From Brevibacillus brevis NBRC 100599 (lineage in GTDB: Bacteria > Bacillota > Bacilli > Brevibacillales > Brevibacillaceae), in assembly GCF_000010165.1 (NCBI RefSeq), contig NC_012491.1, positions 2,797,501 to 2,861,500 on the forward strand: a DNA stretch of 64,000 bases, written 5' to 3'. Below are positions 9,452 to 19,671 of the stretch, one piece after another (within the stretch, counting starts at the first letter, position 1; each line of letters begins with the position of its first letter). Below the pieces are notes generated by a model that ran no database searches, was not told the origin of the DNA, and was given only the letters and a program-made list of their open reading frames with translations. The position numbers and the translations under genes were made by a program.

Positions 9452-10354
9452 TTAACTATACTTACTCAGCACATCAAAAAACTCTTTCAGAAAATGATAA
9501 AAAAGCTTTTCAGAGGGGGGAAGCTCACGGTTGTTCGGGATGATAATGCCTACTGTTCGCGTCACCAATGGCTCACTTATCGGGATTTTTACTGTCTCAC
9601 GAGGAACGTTATCCGTTAACGTAAGCTCTGGTAACAAAGTGACGCCTAAGCCTGCCGCTACCAACCCTTTAATGGCATCGATATCTTCTCCTTCAAAAGC
9701 AACTTTAGGAGAAAAGCCCATTTGTGAGCAAGCATTGACAGCGATATTGCGCAGGATGAAACCGGGTGGAAACAACACAAAAGTATCTTCCTGCAACTGA
9801 CTGAGACGCAAGCTTGATTGTTTGGACAGCGGGTGCTTCGCGGGCAGCAACGCGACGATATTTTCAGCGAAGAAGATGTAGCTGCGCACATTTTTCTCAT
9901 GAGTGGGAACAGGCCCAAGAAAAGCCAAGTCGATTTCACCATGGATGACCGAGTCGATCAGCCCTTGATAAGAGCCTTGCTTCAATTGAAAGCCGATGTC
10001 CGGATAACGCGCTCGAAAACCGGAGATGACCGTCGGAAGGGGATTGGCGGCAAGGCTACTTGTAAAACCAACACGAATCGTACCTCGAGACGGGTCAAGG
10101 AACTCCTCGATCTTTTCTTTCGCTTTCTCGATTTCGTTCATCGCCATTTCGACGTGCTGCAAAAAGATTTTTCCGACTGCCGTCAGCTTGATATTGCGAC
10201 CTTCGCGGAGGAACAGTGACACACCGAGCTCCTCCTCCAGATTGGCGATTTGCCGACTGAGGGCAGATTGAGCGACGTGCAAATGATGGGAGGCCTCGGT
10301 GAAGTGCTCCCGTTTGGCAACCTCGATAAAGTATTGAATCTGTCGTAGCTCCAT
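9452..10354 (-). CDS. gltC: LysR-family regulator, GltC-like
   Basis: A 300-residue LysR-type regulator. The N-terminal winged HTH (MELRQIQYFIEVAKREHFTEASHHL) is followed by an effector-binding domain (about 90-300). The start at 10354 matches the usual MELRQ start of B. subtilis GltC and has AAGGTGGGGG upstream. It is divergent from the glutamate synthase large subunit, exactly as gltC-gltA is in B. subtilis, where GltC activates gltAB when 2-oxoglutarate is high. An inverted repeat fitting T-N11-A lies between the two genes. Assignment as gltC rests on sequence feel and synteny. Confidence 0.85.
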   Translation of the reverse strand: MELRQIQYFIEVAKREHFTEASHHLHVAQSALSRQIANLEEELGVSLFLREGRNIKLTAVGKIFLQHVEMAMNEIEKAKEKIEEFLDPSRGTIRVGFTSSLAANPLPTVISGFRARYPDIGFQLKQGSYQGLIDSVIHGEIDLAFLGPVPTHEKNVRSYIFFAENIVALLPAKHPLSKQSSLRLSQLQEDTFVLFPPGFILRNIAVNACSQMGFSPKVAFEGEDIDAIKGLVAAGLGVTLLPELTLTDNVPRETVKIPISEPLVTRTVGIIIPNNRELPPSEKLFYHFLKEFFDVLSKYS

Positions 10355-10377
10355 GAATACCCCCACCTTACCCATTC

Positions 10378-10392
10378 ATCTCGATTTGAGAT
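10378..10392. promoter_or_regulatory. putative GltC operator
   Basis: ATCTCGATTTGAGAT is a perfect 5-bp inverted repeat with a 5-base spacer and fits the LysR T-N11-A rule. It lies between divergent gltC and gltB, just upstream of a candidate gltB promoter (TTGCAT 10398-10403, 17 bases, TATCGT 10421-10426). Confidence 0.7.
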
Positions 10393-10478
10393 AGATTTTG
10401 CATAAATTATATATTGTTTGTATCGTTTCACTCAATCTAAAATGTACATACCAGAGAGAGCAAGGAGAGTGGAGATAC

Positions 10479-13400
10479 ATGACGACACAAGGAATGCCTG
10501 CTAAGCAAGGTCTGTACGATCCGATTTTCGAACATGACGCTTGCGGAATTGGTTTTATTGCCAATTTGAAATCCAAATCGACGCATGATATGGTCCGAAA
10601 GGGTCTGAAAATTCTGTGCCAACTGGAACACCGCGGCGGTCAAGGCAGTGATCCGGAAACGGGAGACGGTGCCGGAATCTTAACGCAAATTCCACACGCC
10701 TTTTTCAAAAAGACCTGTAAAGAGCTGAATATCACGCTACCGCACCCAGGCAAATACGGTGTAGGTATGCTGTTTCTTCCAATGGACGAAGCGAAACGGC
10801 AAAAGTATGAAGAGCAGCTGGAGGAGATTGTCGCAGCAGAGGGACAAAAGCTGCTCGGCTGGAGAACCGTTCCTGTCGATGCGACGAAAATCGGCAAAAC
10901 GGCTGTAGCGAGTCAGCCGTATGTCCGCCAAGTATTCATCGGAGCCAGCTCGAATATGCAGGACCAAATGGCATTTGAACGGAAGCTGTACGTCATTCGC
11001 AAGCAGGTGGAACGGGCAACAGGTGCTGATTTTTACGCCGCCTCCATGTCTTCGCGTACGATTGTCTATAAAGGATTGCTCACACCAGGACAACTGGATG
11101 CTTTTTATCTAGATTTGCAAGATAATTCTTACACTTCTGCCTTCTCAGTCGTTCACTCCCGGTTCAGTACGAACACATTCCCTACATGGGAGAGGGCACA
11201 CCCGAATCGTTATTTGATTCACAACGGGGAAATCAACACCTTGCAAGGAAACATGAACTGGATGATGGCTCGTGAGAAAATGTTCCAGTCCGATGCGTTT
11301 GGTGCTGATTTGGCAAAAGTGGTGCCAGTCATTGATATGTTGGGTAGTGATTCGGCGATTTTAGATAACTGCGTGGAGTTTTTCTCGCTGGCAGGTCGCT
11401 CCTTGCCACATGTCGCAATGATGATGATTCCTGAACCGTGGGATCAGGATGAGCAAATCGACGAAAATAAGAAAGCTTTTTACGAGTATCACAGCTGCCT
11501 CATGGAGCCGTGGGATGGTCCAACAGCTATTTCTTTTACGGATGGCAGAATCATCGGCGCGATTCTCGACCGAAATGGCTTGCGACCGGCGAGATACTAT
11601 GTGACGTCCGATGATACCATCATTTTCTCATCGGAGGTTGGCGTTCTCGAAGTACCAGATGAAACGATTGTTCAGAAAGGCCGGCTGAGTCCGGGACGGA
11701 TGTTGCTTGTCGATCTCGAGGAAGGCAGAATCGTTTCTGACCAGGAAATCAAGCAAAAAATCGCAAGCGAACAGCCATACCGGGAGTGGGTGAAAAACAA
11801 CCTACATGCTATCGAGGATTTGCCGTCAGCGGGTCGCATGGAGGAGCTGCAAGGAGATAGCTTGCTTGCGTATCAAAAAGCATTTGGTTATACACAGGAG
11901 GAAGTCGACAAGGTACTTGCCCCGATGGTGGCTGAGCAGAAAGACCCCATTGGTTCGATGGGCGTAGACACACCACTCGCGGTACTGTCTGATCGCGCAC
12001 AGCTCTTGTACCACTATTTCAAACAGTCTTTCGCCCAAGTCACGAATCCGCCGATCGATGCGTTGCGGGAGGCTTGCGTCACATCGACCCACACTGTACT
12101 TGGCGCGGAAGGAAACCTGCTTGCACCAGATGCGAGCAATTGCCGCAGAATTCGTTTGTCCAATCCGTTGATCTCTAATCAAGAGCTGGCGAAGCTTCGC
12201 GCGAACCCATACCAAGAGTTCAAGGCAAAAACATTGTCGATACTCTTCCCGGCCCAAGGGGGCGAACACGGGCTAGAACTGGCACTTGATCAAATGTTCG
12301 CTGCGGCGGATGAAGCGATTGCTGCCGGCTACACCTTGCTGATTTTATCAGATCGCGGAATGAATCAAGAGTTGGCCGCGATGCCTGCCTTGCTGGCTGG
12401 AAGTGGACTTCACCATCATCTCGTCCGCGCAGGGACACGTACCAAAGCGAGCATCATCATAGAATCCGGTGAACCGCGTGATGTACACCAGTTTGCCATG
12501 CTGATTGGGTACGGTGCCGATGCGATCAACCCATACGTCGCCATCTCAACGGTAAGCAATCTGGCTGTATCGGCAAAGCTGAAGGAGATTACGAGCGACG
12601 AAGCAGTCGAGGTTTACCTGCAAACAGCCGTTGAAGGTGTCGTAAAAGTCATGTCCAAGATGGGCATTTCGACCATTCAGAGCTACCGTGGCGCACAAAT
12701 TTTTGAAGCGGTGGGCATTCATTCTGCCGTCATCGATCGCTATTTTAGCCGTACCCCTTCTCAGATTTCGGGGATTGGACTGGATGTAATTGCGCAAGAG
12801 ACTTTGATTCGCCATGCAAAAGCATTTTTGCCGGAGCATTCCGAGGAAGGATTGGAGGCAGGCAGTGATTTTCAGTTCCGCCGTGACGGTGAGTTTCACT
12901 TGTTCAACCCAAAGACGGTTCATGCCCTGCAAAAAGCTTGTCGGGAAGGTAGCTATGAGCAGTACAAAATCTATGCAGAGCAAGCGACAGCCCAGCAATT
13001 CGTAGCCCTGCGGCATTTGCTCGATTTCAAGTCCAATCGGCAGCCGATTCCGCTGAGTGAGGTAGAATCTGTTGATTCCATTGTTCATCGTTTTAAAACG
13101 GGGGCGATGTCATACGGCTCTCTCAGCAAGGAAGCACATGAGACCTTAGCAATCGCTATGAACCGTTTGGGTGCGAAAAGCAACAGCGGGGAAGGCGGGG
13201 AAGATTCGGCGCGTTACATCATGGATGAAAACGGAGATTTGCGACGCAGTGCCATCAAGCAGGTCGCATCCGGACGCTTTGGCGTATCCAGTCATTACTT
13301 GGTCAATGCCGCTGAGATCCAGATCAAGATGGCACAGGGGGCAAAGCCGGGCGAAGGCGGTCAATTGCCAGGAAGCAAGGTCTACCCATGGATTGCTGAA

Positions 13401-15092
13401 GTACGCGGATCGACACCAGGAGTTGGACTCATTTCGCCGCCTCCTCATCACGATATTTACTCGATTGAGGATTTGGCACAGCTGATTTTTGACTTGAAAA
13501 ATGCGAATCCGCGAGCACGAATCAGCGTGAAGCTCGTATCCAAGGCGGGAGTTGGAACGATTGCGGCTGGTGTGGCGAAAGGTCTTGCAGATGTCATTGT
13601 GGTCAGTGGACACGATGGCGGCACAGGTGCTTCCCCAAAATCAAGCATCAAGCACGCAGGATTGCCATGGGAACTCGGCCTTGCAGAGACACACCAGACG
13701 CTCTTGCTGAACCAGCTGCGCGACCGTGTGGTTCTGGAAACCGATGGCAAACTAATGACGGGACGCGATGTCGTCATTGCAGCTTTGCTCGGAGCGGAGG
13801 AGTTCGGCTTCGCTACAGCTCCACTTGTTTCCATTGGTTGTGTCATGGCTCGTGTTTGCCACCTCGATACATGTCCAGTGGGTGTGGCCACACAAAATCC
13901 CGAGCTTCGCAAACGGTTTAAAGGCGATCCGCAGCATGCCGTGAATTTCATGCGTCTCGTTGCCCGCGAAGTTCGTGAGATCATGGCGGAGCTGGGGTAT
14001 CACTCCATCGAGTCGATGATTGGTCAGAGCCATGTCCTGAAGATGAACGACAAGGCAAAAGAACATTGGAAAGCCAAGCACATTGATTTGTCTGCGCTCT
14101 TGTTCCATCCGGATGTCTCCGAGAATGTGGGCCGCTATCATCAGCGCAACCAAGATCACAAGCTGGAAGAAACGCTGGATCGTCAAAAACTGCTCAAGCT
14201 GTGCAAGCCAGCATTGAGTAAACAGCAGCAGGTAGAGGCAAAGCTCGCCATCACCAATACGAATCGCGTGGTCGGTACGATCTTGGGCAGTGAGGTAACC
14301 AAACGCTTTGGCGAGCACGGTCTGCCGGAGGATACCATCCGCCTGCATTTTACGGGTTCGGCAGGTCAAAGCTTCGGGGCATTTGTTCCACGAGGGATCA
14401 CGCTTCATCTCGAGGGAGATGCAAATGACTACGTCGGAAAAGGGTTGTCTGGCGGCAAAATAACGGTCGCACCATCGAAAAACAGCAAATTCGCTCCCGA
14501 ACACAACATGATTATCGGTAACGTTGCGTTCTATGGAGCGACCTCTGGAGAAGCGTATATCAACGGCATGGCTGGTGAGCGTTTCTGCGTGCGCAACAGC
14601 GGAGTGACGGCAGTCGTTGAGGGAGTAGGCGACCATGGCTGCGAGTACATGACTGGGGGACGCGTCGTCGTTCTCGGCCCCGTCGGCAAAAACTTTGCAG
14701 CAGGCATGTCAGGTGGTACTGCTTACGTGCTGGCTGAGGATAAAGAGAAATTTGCTGCGATGTGTAATCAGGAGATGGTACTCCTGGAGTCATTGGAAGA
14801 TCAACAAGAAATCGCTCGAGTCAAACGCTTGCTAGAGAACCACGTCAACCACACAGGTAGCCGTCATGCACAAGCTTTGCTCGATGAGTGGGAACGAACC
14901 GTCCAACAGTTTGTCAAAGTCATTCCAAAAGATTACAAGCAAATCGTCTCCACAATGGAGGAGTTGGAGAAATCCGGCATGAAGCGCCAAGAGGCGATAT
15001 TGGCAGCTTTTGAAATGAGTCAGAAGAAAGGCGATGCCAAAGCCCCGAAAAAGAAAGCCAGCGAGCAATCCTATGTTTCAGTGGGGAAATAA
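10479..15092 (+). CDS. gltB: glutamate synthase large subunit (GOGAT alpha)
   Basis: A 1,537-residue enzyme that moves the amide of glutamine to 2-oxoglutarate. It starts at the ATG at 10479, after GGAG motifs; a longer upstream frame lacks homology. A short propeptide precedes the nucleophile Cys22 (HDACGIGF), so the mature class II amidotransferase domain should begin at this Cys. Next come the central domain, the FMN/synthase domain ([34 protein letters not shown]), the 3Fe-4S cysteines in [15 protein letters not shown], and the C-terminal beta-helix ([21 protein letters not shown]). The NADPH-binding small subunit gene normally downstream is absent; a terminator and a toxin-like gene follow. 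It may pair with a small subunit encoded elsewhere. Confidence 0.97.
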   Translation: MTTQGMPAKQGLYDPIFEHDACGIGFIANLKSKSTHDMVRKGLKILCQLEHRGGQGSDPETGDGAGILTQIPHAFFKKTCKELNITLPHPGKYGVGMLFLPMDEAKRQKYEEQLEEIVAAEGQKLLGWRTVPVDATKIGKTAVASQPYVRQVFIGASSNMQDQMAFERKLYVIRKQVERATGADFYAASMSSRTIVYKGLLTPGQLDAFYLDLQDNSYTSAFSVVHSRFSTNTFPTWERAHPNRYLIHNGEINTLQGNMNWMMAREKMFQSDAFGADLAKVVPVIDMLGSDSAILDNCVEFFSLAGRSLPHVAMMMIPEPWDQDEQIDENKKAFYEYHSCLMEPWDGPTAISFTDGRIIGAILDRNGLRPARYYVTSDDTIIFSSEVGVLEVPDETIVQKGRLSPGRMLLVDLEEGRIVSDQEIKQKIASEQPYREWVKNNLHAIEDLPSAGRMEELQGDSLLAYQKAFGYTQEEVDKVLAPMVAEQKDPIGSMGVDTPLAVLSDRAQLLYHYFKQSFAQVTNPPIDALREACVTSTHTVLGAEGNLLAPDASNCRRIRLSNPLISNQELAKLRANPYQEFKAKTLSILFPAQGGEHGLELALDQMFAAADEAIAAGYTLLILSDRGMNQELAAMPALLAGSGLHHHLVRAGTRTKASIIIESGEPRDVHQFAMLIGYGADAINPYVAISTVSNLAVSAKLKEITSDEAVEVYLQTAVEGVVKVMSKMGISTIQSYRGAQIFEAVGIHSAVIDRYFSRTPSQISGIGLDVIAQETLIRHAKAFLPEHSEEGLEAGSDFQFRRDGEFHLFNPKTVHALQKACREGSYEQYKIYAEQATAQQFVALRHLLDFKSNRQPIPLSEVESVDSIVHRFKTGAMSYGSLSKEAHETLAIAMNRLGAKSNSGEGGEDSARYIMDENGDLRRSAIKQVASGRFGVSSHYLVNAAEIQIKMAQGAKPGEGGQLPGSKVYPWIAEVRGSTPGVGLISPPPHHDIYSIEDLAQLIFDLKNANPRARISVKLVSKAGVGTIAAGVAKGLADVIVVSGHDGGTGASPKSSIKHAGLPWELGLAETHQTLLLNQLRDRVVLETDGKLMTGRDVVIAALLGAEEFGFATAPLVSIGCVMARVCHLDTCPVGVATQNPELRKRFKGDPQHAVNFMRLVAREVREIMAELGYHSIESMIGQSHVLKMNDKAKEHWKAKHIDLSALLFHPDVSENVGRYHQRNQDHKLEETLDRQKLLKLCKPALSKQQQVEAKLAITNTNRVVGTILGSEVTKRFGEHGLPEDTIRLHFTGSAGQSFGAFVPRGITLHLEGDANDYVGKGLSGGKITVAPSKNSKFAPEHNMIIGNVAFYGATSGEAYINGMAGERFCVRNSGVTAVVEGVGDHGCEYMTGGRVVVLGPVGKNFAAGMSGGTAYVLAEDKEKFAAMCNQEMVLLESLEDQQEIARVKRLLENHVNHTGSRHAQALLDEWERTVQQFVKVIPKDYKQIVSTMEELEKSGMKRQEAILAAFEMSQKKGDAKAPKKKASEQSYVSVGK

Positions 15093-15098
15093 GGAGTT

Positions 15099-15132
15099 GG
15101 CCGATGACTTATTTTGTGAGTCGTCGGCCTTT
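15099..15132 (+). terminator. terminator after the glutamate synthase gene
   Basis: The stem GGCCGATGACT/AGTCGTCGGCC (15099-15109 with 15119-15129, one wobble pair) is followed by a short T run. Confidence 0.8.
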
Positions 15133-15227
15133 CTTCGTGTTCATTCAAACAGATTGGGAATAAAGACAGAATTTGATATGATAAGAAAAGATTAGATTCT
15201 ATAAATGATTGTATGGCAGGTGACGGG

Positions 15228-17162
15228 ATGTTTTTCCAAAATCACGAATCGCAATCAAGTTATCGGCAAACCCCTGAAAATTATTCGCTATCCCCAACCC
15301 CAAAAAGCGCTGCACCCCATGTCTTACAGCTCGCCAAAAAAATCGGAAACAAAGCCATGATCCAGTTACATCAAAAGCAAAGAAATAACCAACCGGTCAT
15401 ACAAGGCAAATTTAAGGATATTGAACCAACCGATTACACAAAAGATGAGTATGCTAACAATCCAAATAACGAAGGTCAATTTACTGCTGTTCGAGCAGAT
15501 AAAGGCCTCCCTACCTTTTTGGGCGTATTGAAAGATACATATGGAGAGGACAACGTAAATAAAAACTTCTTTTCCAAGACAGAAGTATTAGGAGATACAT
15601 GTGATCGTCCTCATTCCGTTACTGCTATCGTAAAAAAAGGCACATCGAGAAAGGATCGTAAAGGCGATTCTGTTGTAAGTGCGATTGGCAATCTGGGTAC
15701 AGAAGAGCGATTGATACGGGATGGAAAAAATGCTGCAGCCAAAACCGCATACGATGGGGGGCACTTGGTCGGTTATCAGATTGTACGAGGAATCGAAGCG
15801 AACCAAGCGTGGAATATAGCCCCGCAGGATGTGAAAAACAACGAGCATTCCTATAACAATACGATTGAAAAAATGCTACGTGGAGCGGCAAGATATACGG
15901 AGTATACATACTCTGTTGAGGTGAAATACGATCAATGGAACTTTCGTGTGGATCAAGAACAATTGGTTAAGCTAGGTGCTTTGAAGCAAGTCGATTCAAC
16001 GAAGCCATGGGAAATTCAGCTACCAGTCAGGATTCCGTTTAAATGGGATGCTAAGGCGGAAATGAGCAAGAAAGATGAAGAGAATTGGAAATTTGCCAGT
16101 CCAACAGAGGGAGAGTCTTCTTTCGAACAGTTTTCTCAAACAATGGATGAAGGGAATTTGGATTTTACGAGAAAAAGCCACACAGCAAGATTTAATCTCG
16201 CATTTTCCGATAAGGACGGAAATGAGGAGCTCTATGACATTGATTCCAACAACTTCGAGGCGACGAAAGTGAAAGGGATTCGCTATTCTATGCATCAATC
16301 ATTACCTACAGACTTTTTGAAAAATCAAAAACCGGTAGAATGGAAGGGAGACGAAGCGAATGCAGTAGCTCATTTTGGTGAGGTGAAAAAGGGGCAAGCT
16401 TCGTCCACCAATGTTTTGGAAATCATACCAGCCAAACTGAAACGAAACAAAATTCTTATCGATGAGATTGAAGAAATTGGTGATGTAGAAAAGCCAGAAA
16501 AAATGAGATTAATTCCAGAAGGCATTTCCCTGTTAGACGAACGAGACGAGAAAAAATGTCTATTTATTTATCAATTAAATAAAAACAAAATTCGAAATGA
16601 ATACGAGATACTTAAGGAAATAGAGGCGGATTATTACCCATTTTTTGATGTACAACAAGAAGAAGAGGAAAGCTTTGAGAAAGAAAAAGAGGACTTCGAT
16701 ACCATAGCAAGTGAGTTCGCCATGTTGGTGGAAGAATTAGACAATAAGAAAGAGGATGAGATAGAGAGTGCTCAACAAAAAATGGCCCAGTATAACAAAA
16801 TACTAGAGGCACAGACCTTAACTCTAACATGGATAAAAAACCATCGAATCGGAAGGGATTTATACAAGGACACAGTAAATGAGCTCTATCCTCTATATAA
16901 AGAGAAAATATTTCGTAGCTTACAAGTAGTGCATTCGATAACTGGGTATGATTTTGGCATGGAATATTATCATAATGACAAAAAAACAGACAGTAAAAAC
17001 AAAACGAACAGAAATGGGAAAAGAACATTGGAGGCAAGGGAAGATAAGCGCAAAAAAAGAAAAGCTGATAAGGAACAACAAGAAGAAATGAAAAAGATGA
17101 CCGAAGAAGCGAGAGGCAAGTATTTGCGAAAATCAGTAGAAGATTATTTAAATAAGAAGTAA
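15228..17162 (+). CDS. toxin-like DNA/RNA non-specific endonuclease with eCIS-type N-terminal leader
   Basis: A 644-residue protein. The start at 15228 has AGGTGA upstream; the ATG at 15213 does not. Residues 1-60 look like the N-terminal leader of extracellular contractile injection (eCIS) cargo and DUF4157 proteins: a disordered start, then LQLAKKIGNKAMIQLHQKQ and PVIQGKF. Residues about 80-250 resemble the NUC-type nuclease fold, with DGGHLVG (H179 as likely general base) and NIAPQDVKNNEHSYNNTIE, which holds the metal-binding Asn and its helix. The last 390 residues are charged and partly coiled-coil and end in a Lys/Arg/Glu-rich tail. No Sec signal or membrane segment is seen. Base composition is clearly A+T-richer than the flanks, suggesting transfer. 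No injection-system structural gene is in the window. Confidence 0.75.
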   Translation: MFFQNHESQSSYRQTPENYSLSPTPKSAAPHVLQLAKKIGNKAMIQLHQKQRNNQPVIQGKFKDIEPTDYTKDEYANNPNNEGQFTAVRADKGLPTFLGVLKDTYGEDNVNKNFFSKTEVLGDTCDRPHSVTAIVKKGTSRKDRKGDSVVSAIGNLGTEERLIRDGKNAAAKTAYDGGHLVGYQIVRGIEANQAWNIAPQDVKNNEHSYNNTIEKMLRGAARYTEYTYSVEVKYDQWNFRVDQEQLVKLGALKQVDSTKPWEIQLPVRIPFKWDAKAEMSKKDEENWKFASPTEGESSFEQFSQTMDEGNLDFTRKSHTARFNLAFSDKDGNEELYDIDSNNFEATKVKGIRYSMHQSLPTDFLKNQKPVEWKGDEANAVAHFGEVKKGQASSTNVLEIIPAKLKRNKILIDEIEEIGDVEKPEKMRLIPEGISLLDERDEKKCLFIYQLNKNKIRNEYEILKEIEADYYPFFDVQQEEEESFEKEKEDFDTIASEFAMLVEELDNKKEDEIESAQQKMAQYNKILEAQTLTLTWIKNHRIGRDLYKDTVNELYPLYKEKIFRSLQVVHSITGYDFGMEYYHNDKKTDSKNKTNRNGKRTLEAREDKRKKRKADKEQQEEMKKMTEEARGKYLRKSVEDYLNKK

Positions 17163-17176
17163 GGGGGAGAAAAAGA

Positions 17177-17653
17177 ATGGGTATGTGTGGCAATTACATG
17201 ATAGCAAATGACGAGATGATCGATTCATGGATTGCAGGGACGATCGATTTATATGAGGTAGAGCTGAAAGAAGAGGATATGCTGGATATAGATAAAACGT
17301 GGCAAGCCATTCCCTATACTTTATGCGGAGAATTAATGGATGGAGAGCCTCCATTTTGCTATGTGGTACCTTTATTAACGGACCAAGCAGTTGAATTCGG
17401 AGAGTTTGGCGCATTCTATTTACATAGTGAACAGGTAAAAGCAGCGTATGAGGCCATTGCCAATATGTCCGAGTCAGCTCTAAAAGAGAAGTACCATTTT
17501 CCTACCTTGGTAGAAAATGATGTGTACCCACTTCACGAGGGAGATGAAGCGGAAGGATTTTTCGCGTACATGTTTCATCATTTTCAATCTATTCAAGCAT
17601 TTTTTAAGCGAGCAGCAGAGAAAGAAAAAGGCCTTATTTTCTACATCAGCTAA
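17177..17653 (+). CDS. DUF1877 (YfbM-like) protein, candidate immunity protein
   Basis: A 158-residue cytosolic protein of the YfbM/DUF1877 family. It begins MGMCGNYMIA, contains LDIDKTWQAIPYTLCGE near residue 35, and ends in the family-like YMFHHFQSIQAFFKRAAEKEKGLIFYIS. The start has GGGGGAG 9 bases upstream and lies 14 bases after the nuclease stop, so the two genes form a tight pair. DUF1877 proteins have no established enzymatic activity. The small acidic protein directly behind a toxin-like nuclease makes an immunity role plausible, but this is an inference from position only. Confidence 0.85.
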   Translation: MGMCGNYMIANDEMIDSWIAGTIDLYEVELKEEDMLDIDKTWQAIPYTLCGELMDGEPPFCYVVPLLTDQAVEFGEFGAFYLHSEQVKAAYEAIANMSESALKEKYHFPTLVENDVYPLHEGDEAEGFFAYMFHHFQSIQAFFKRAAEKEKGLIFYIS

Positions 17654-17661
17654 TGGAACGA

Positions 17662-17683
17662 GGTGCAGGTTTGCCCCTGCACC
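17662..17683. terminator. stem-loop between DUF1877 and glycine-zipper genes
   Basis: A perfect 8-bp stem GGTGCAGG/CCTGCACC (17662-17669, 17676-17683) lies just after the DUF1877 stop. It lacks a proper T tract, so termination is only likely. Confidence 0.45.
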
Positions 17684-17711
17684 CCGTCTTGTGAAACAGA
17701 AGAAGCTTGCT

Positions 17712-17981
17712 TTATTCTGTTCGGTCTCTATTGGCATCATTATTCGTAGCACCAAACGTGTCATTGGCGTCAGCCGACACATTTTCCCCCATTTTGTTGC
17801 CAACTGCACCCCCGGCAACGGCACCTGCAATGGTACCAAGCGGACCTAAAATAGAACCTACAGCAGCACCTACTGCCGCACCGCCAACTGTTCCTACAGC
17901 TTCACCGGCTCCACTGCCTGTCATGTTCGCTTCGTCGTTGCCGATAGCATCGTTGTGATTGCGTTCGTTGTTCGTAGCCAA
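17712..17981 (-). CDS. small glycine-zipper protein
   Basis: An 89-residue protein starting at the TTG at 17981; GAGGGAG lies 8 bases upstream, while the GTG at 17990 overlaps that site. A polar, Asn-rich N-terminus precedes about 40 residues of glycine-zipper sequence (GAGEAVGTVGGAAVGAAVG, GAVAGGAVGNKMGE), which forms packed membrane or oligomer helices, and a polar tail. Such proteins occur in Bacillales as small stress or spore-associated proteins; the function is not known. It is monocistronic, convergent with the DUF1877 gene, and its A/G-rich composition differs from the toxin pair. Confidence 0.7.
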   Translation of the reverse strand: MATNNERNHNDAIGNDEANMTGSGAGEAVGTVGGAAVGAAVGSILGPLGTIAGAVAGGAVGNKMGENVSADANDTFGATNNDANRDRTE

Positions 17982-18317
17982 GATTGTCACTCCCTCGATT
18001 AGTGTTGGGAAGCTCTGCTATATCAAACGTGCAGCCCCAAGGCATAGTGTGTCCCAAACCTATCTTTTCATTCCAAAAAAAACCTTTAAGCAGGAGGAGC
18101 CGTATCTCCGCCTGGTTCTGTTGGCACTACGATCTTGCTTGCAAAAGCATCCAAACCTGAGCAAGAGCCATTTATCGGGAATCAGGCTGGCGGGAGAGTT
18201 TTTCTCTTTTTAAACACAGACGATTGCCAAACGAATGAAGTAGCAGGTTACCCAGCCAGAGAAAAACAGGTCTTACCTCCAGTGATATGGATGGAAAGAC
18301 CTGTTTTTCATTTTGTG
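17982..18317. other. intergenic region, no gene recognised
   Basis: About 335 bases without a convincing gene. It holds the leader of the glycine-zipper gene at its left end and the gntP terminator at its right end. A very short minus-strand frame ending at 18086 looks peptide-like but has no ribosome binding site. Confidence 0.5.
18261..18309 (-). terminator. terminator of the gntK-gntP operon
   Basis: A perfect 14-bp inverted repeat, GAAAAACAGGTCTT (18261-18274) with AAGACCTGTTTTTC (18296-18309), lies just downstream of gntP on the minus strand. Confidence 0.9.
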
Positions 18318-19646
18318 TTACACGATATAGGACAGTCCCATGATCAAAATAATTGCCACAACAGAAAGAATGGTCTCCATAACTGTCCACGTTTTCAGTG
18401 TATCTGGCACAGACATATTGAAGTATTCCTTGATCAGCCAGAAGCCGGAATCATTTACGTGAGACAGGATCAGGGAGCCAGAACCTGTTGCCAGTACCAA
18501 AAGCTCCGGGCTTGTTCCAGGGATTTGCAGCGCGATAGGACCTACGATACCGGCTGCCGTCATCATGGAGACGGTCGCAGAGCCAGTTGCCACACGGATC
18601 AGGGCCGCGATCAGCCAGCCCAGGAAAATAGGGGAGATCGCAGATGCCGTAGCAAGCTCGGCAATATAGTCACCCACACCGCTGTTCAGTAGAACTTTGT
18701 TAAATGCGCCACCTGCGCCGATGACGAGCAAGATTGTCGCAGTTGGAGCCAAGCAATCATTTGTGAATTTGAGAATATCGTCTTTGGTAAAACCACGGTT
18801 GAACCCGAGTGTCCAGAAGGAAACAATCACGGCAATCAACAGAGACGTAATCGGGCTTCCGATAAAATCTGCCCATTGGCGAATCGTATGTTCTTTTGGC
18901 AGAGTCACATCCGCAACCGTTGCAGACAACATCAACAGCACAGGGAGCAAGACGGTGAAGACGGTGATCCCAAAGCTAGGCAAGTCACGCTCGGATTTTG
19001 GCTCTGCCAACTGGGAAGCGAGCTCTGGAGAGATGCTGGCCTTGACTCTTTTGCTAATCCAGCTACCGTAGATCGGTCCTGCAATGATCGCGGAAGGCAG
19101 TGCGACAATGAGGGAGAGCAGAATCGTTTTACCGACATCTGCTTGGAACAGATCGACAGCGGCCATAGCAGCAGGGTGAGGCGGCACAATCCCGTGAACG
19201 ATGGAAAGGCCGGCTACGAGCGGAATTCCGATTTTGACAAGGGAGACCCCTGTTTGTCTGGCAATCGTAAACACGAGCGGAATCAAGAGTACAAAACCAA
19301 CCTGGAAAAATACCGGAACCCCTACGATAAACGCCACGAACATCATGGCCCAGTGTACGTTTTTCTCACCGAAGCGGTTGATGAGCGTACGGGCAATGCG
19401 CTCGGCACCGCCAGATTCGGCCATCATTTTGCCAAGCATAGTTCCCAAGGCTAGCACGATCGCGATAAAACCGAGAGTGCCACCCATCCCATCCTTGATG
19501 GAGTCCACAACTTTTACAAGCGGCATGCCGGATGCGATTCCCACAAAACCTGCGGCCAATAACAGTGCGATAAAGGGGTTCAGTTTGAAGCGGGTAATCA
19601 GAACGAGCAGGAAGACGATGGACAGCAGTGTAATGACGAGTGGCAT
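18318..19646 (-). CDS. gntP: gluconate permease, GntP family
   Basis: A 442-residue integral membrane protein with about 12 hydrophobic segments. It is a gluconate:proton symporter of the GntP family, close in length to B. subtilis GntP. Family features include the hydrophobic start MPLVITLLSIVFLLVLI, the conserved GIVPPHPAAMAA, and SVTVSMMTAAG/NDSGFWLIKEYF-type regions near the C-terminus (here TVSMMTAAGIVG and VNDSGFWLIKEYFNMS). It lies 25 bases downstream of gluconokinase with GGGAGGG before its ATG, so the two are one operon: uptake, then phosphorylation. Confidence 0.93.
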   Translation of the reverse strand: MPLVITLLSIVFLLVLITRFKLNPFIALLLAAGFVGIASGMPLVKVVDSIKDGMGGTLGFIAIVLALGTMLGKMMAESGGAERIARTLINRFGEKNVHWAMMFVAFIVGVPVFFQVGFVLLIPLVFTIARQTGVSLVKIGIPLVAGLSIVHGIVPPHPAAMAAVDLFQADVGKTILLSLIVALPSAIIAGPIYGSWISKRVKASISPELASQLAEPKSERDLPSFGITVFTVLLPVLLMLSATVADVTLPKEHTIRQWADFIGSPITSLLIAVIVSFWTLGFNRGFTKDDILKFTNDCLAPTATILLVIGAGGAFNKVLLNSGVGDYIAELATASAISPIFLGWLIAALIRVATGSATVSMMTAAGIVGPIALQIPGTSPELLVLATGSGSLILSHVNDSGFWLIKEYFNMSVPDTLKTWTVMETILSVVAIILIMGLSYIV

Positions 19647-19671
19647 GATGAACCCTCCCTAGTTGTTGTCT

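Noticed and set aside
13752..14636. A 294-residue minus-strand frame
   Set aside because: Antisense to the glutamate synthase gene with no motif of its own.
18086..18154. A short minus-strand frame ending TEPGGDTAPPA
   Set aside because: It looks peptide-like but has no ribosome binding site and is too short to support.
18135..18692. A 185-residue plus-strand frame
   Set aside because: It is antisense to the gntP gene, rich in His/Arg/Cys, and has no ribosome binding site.
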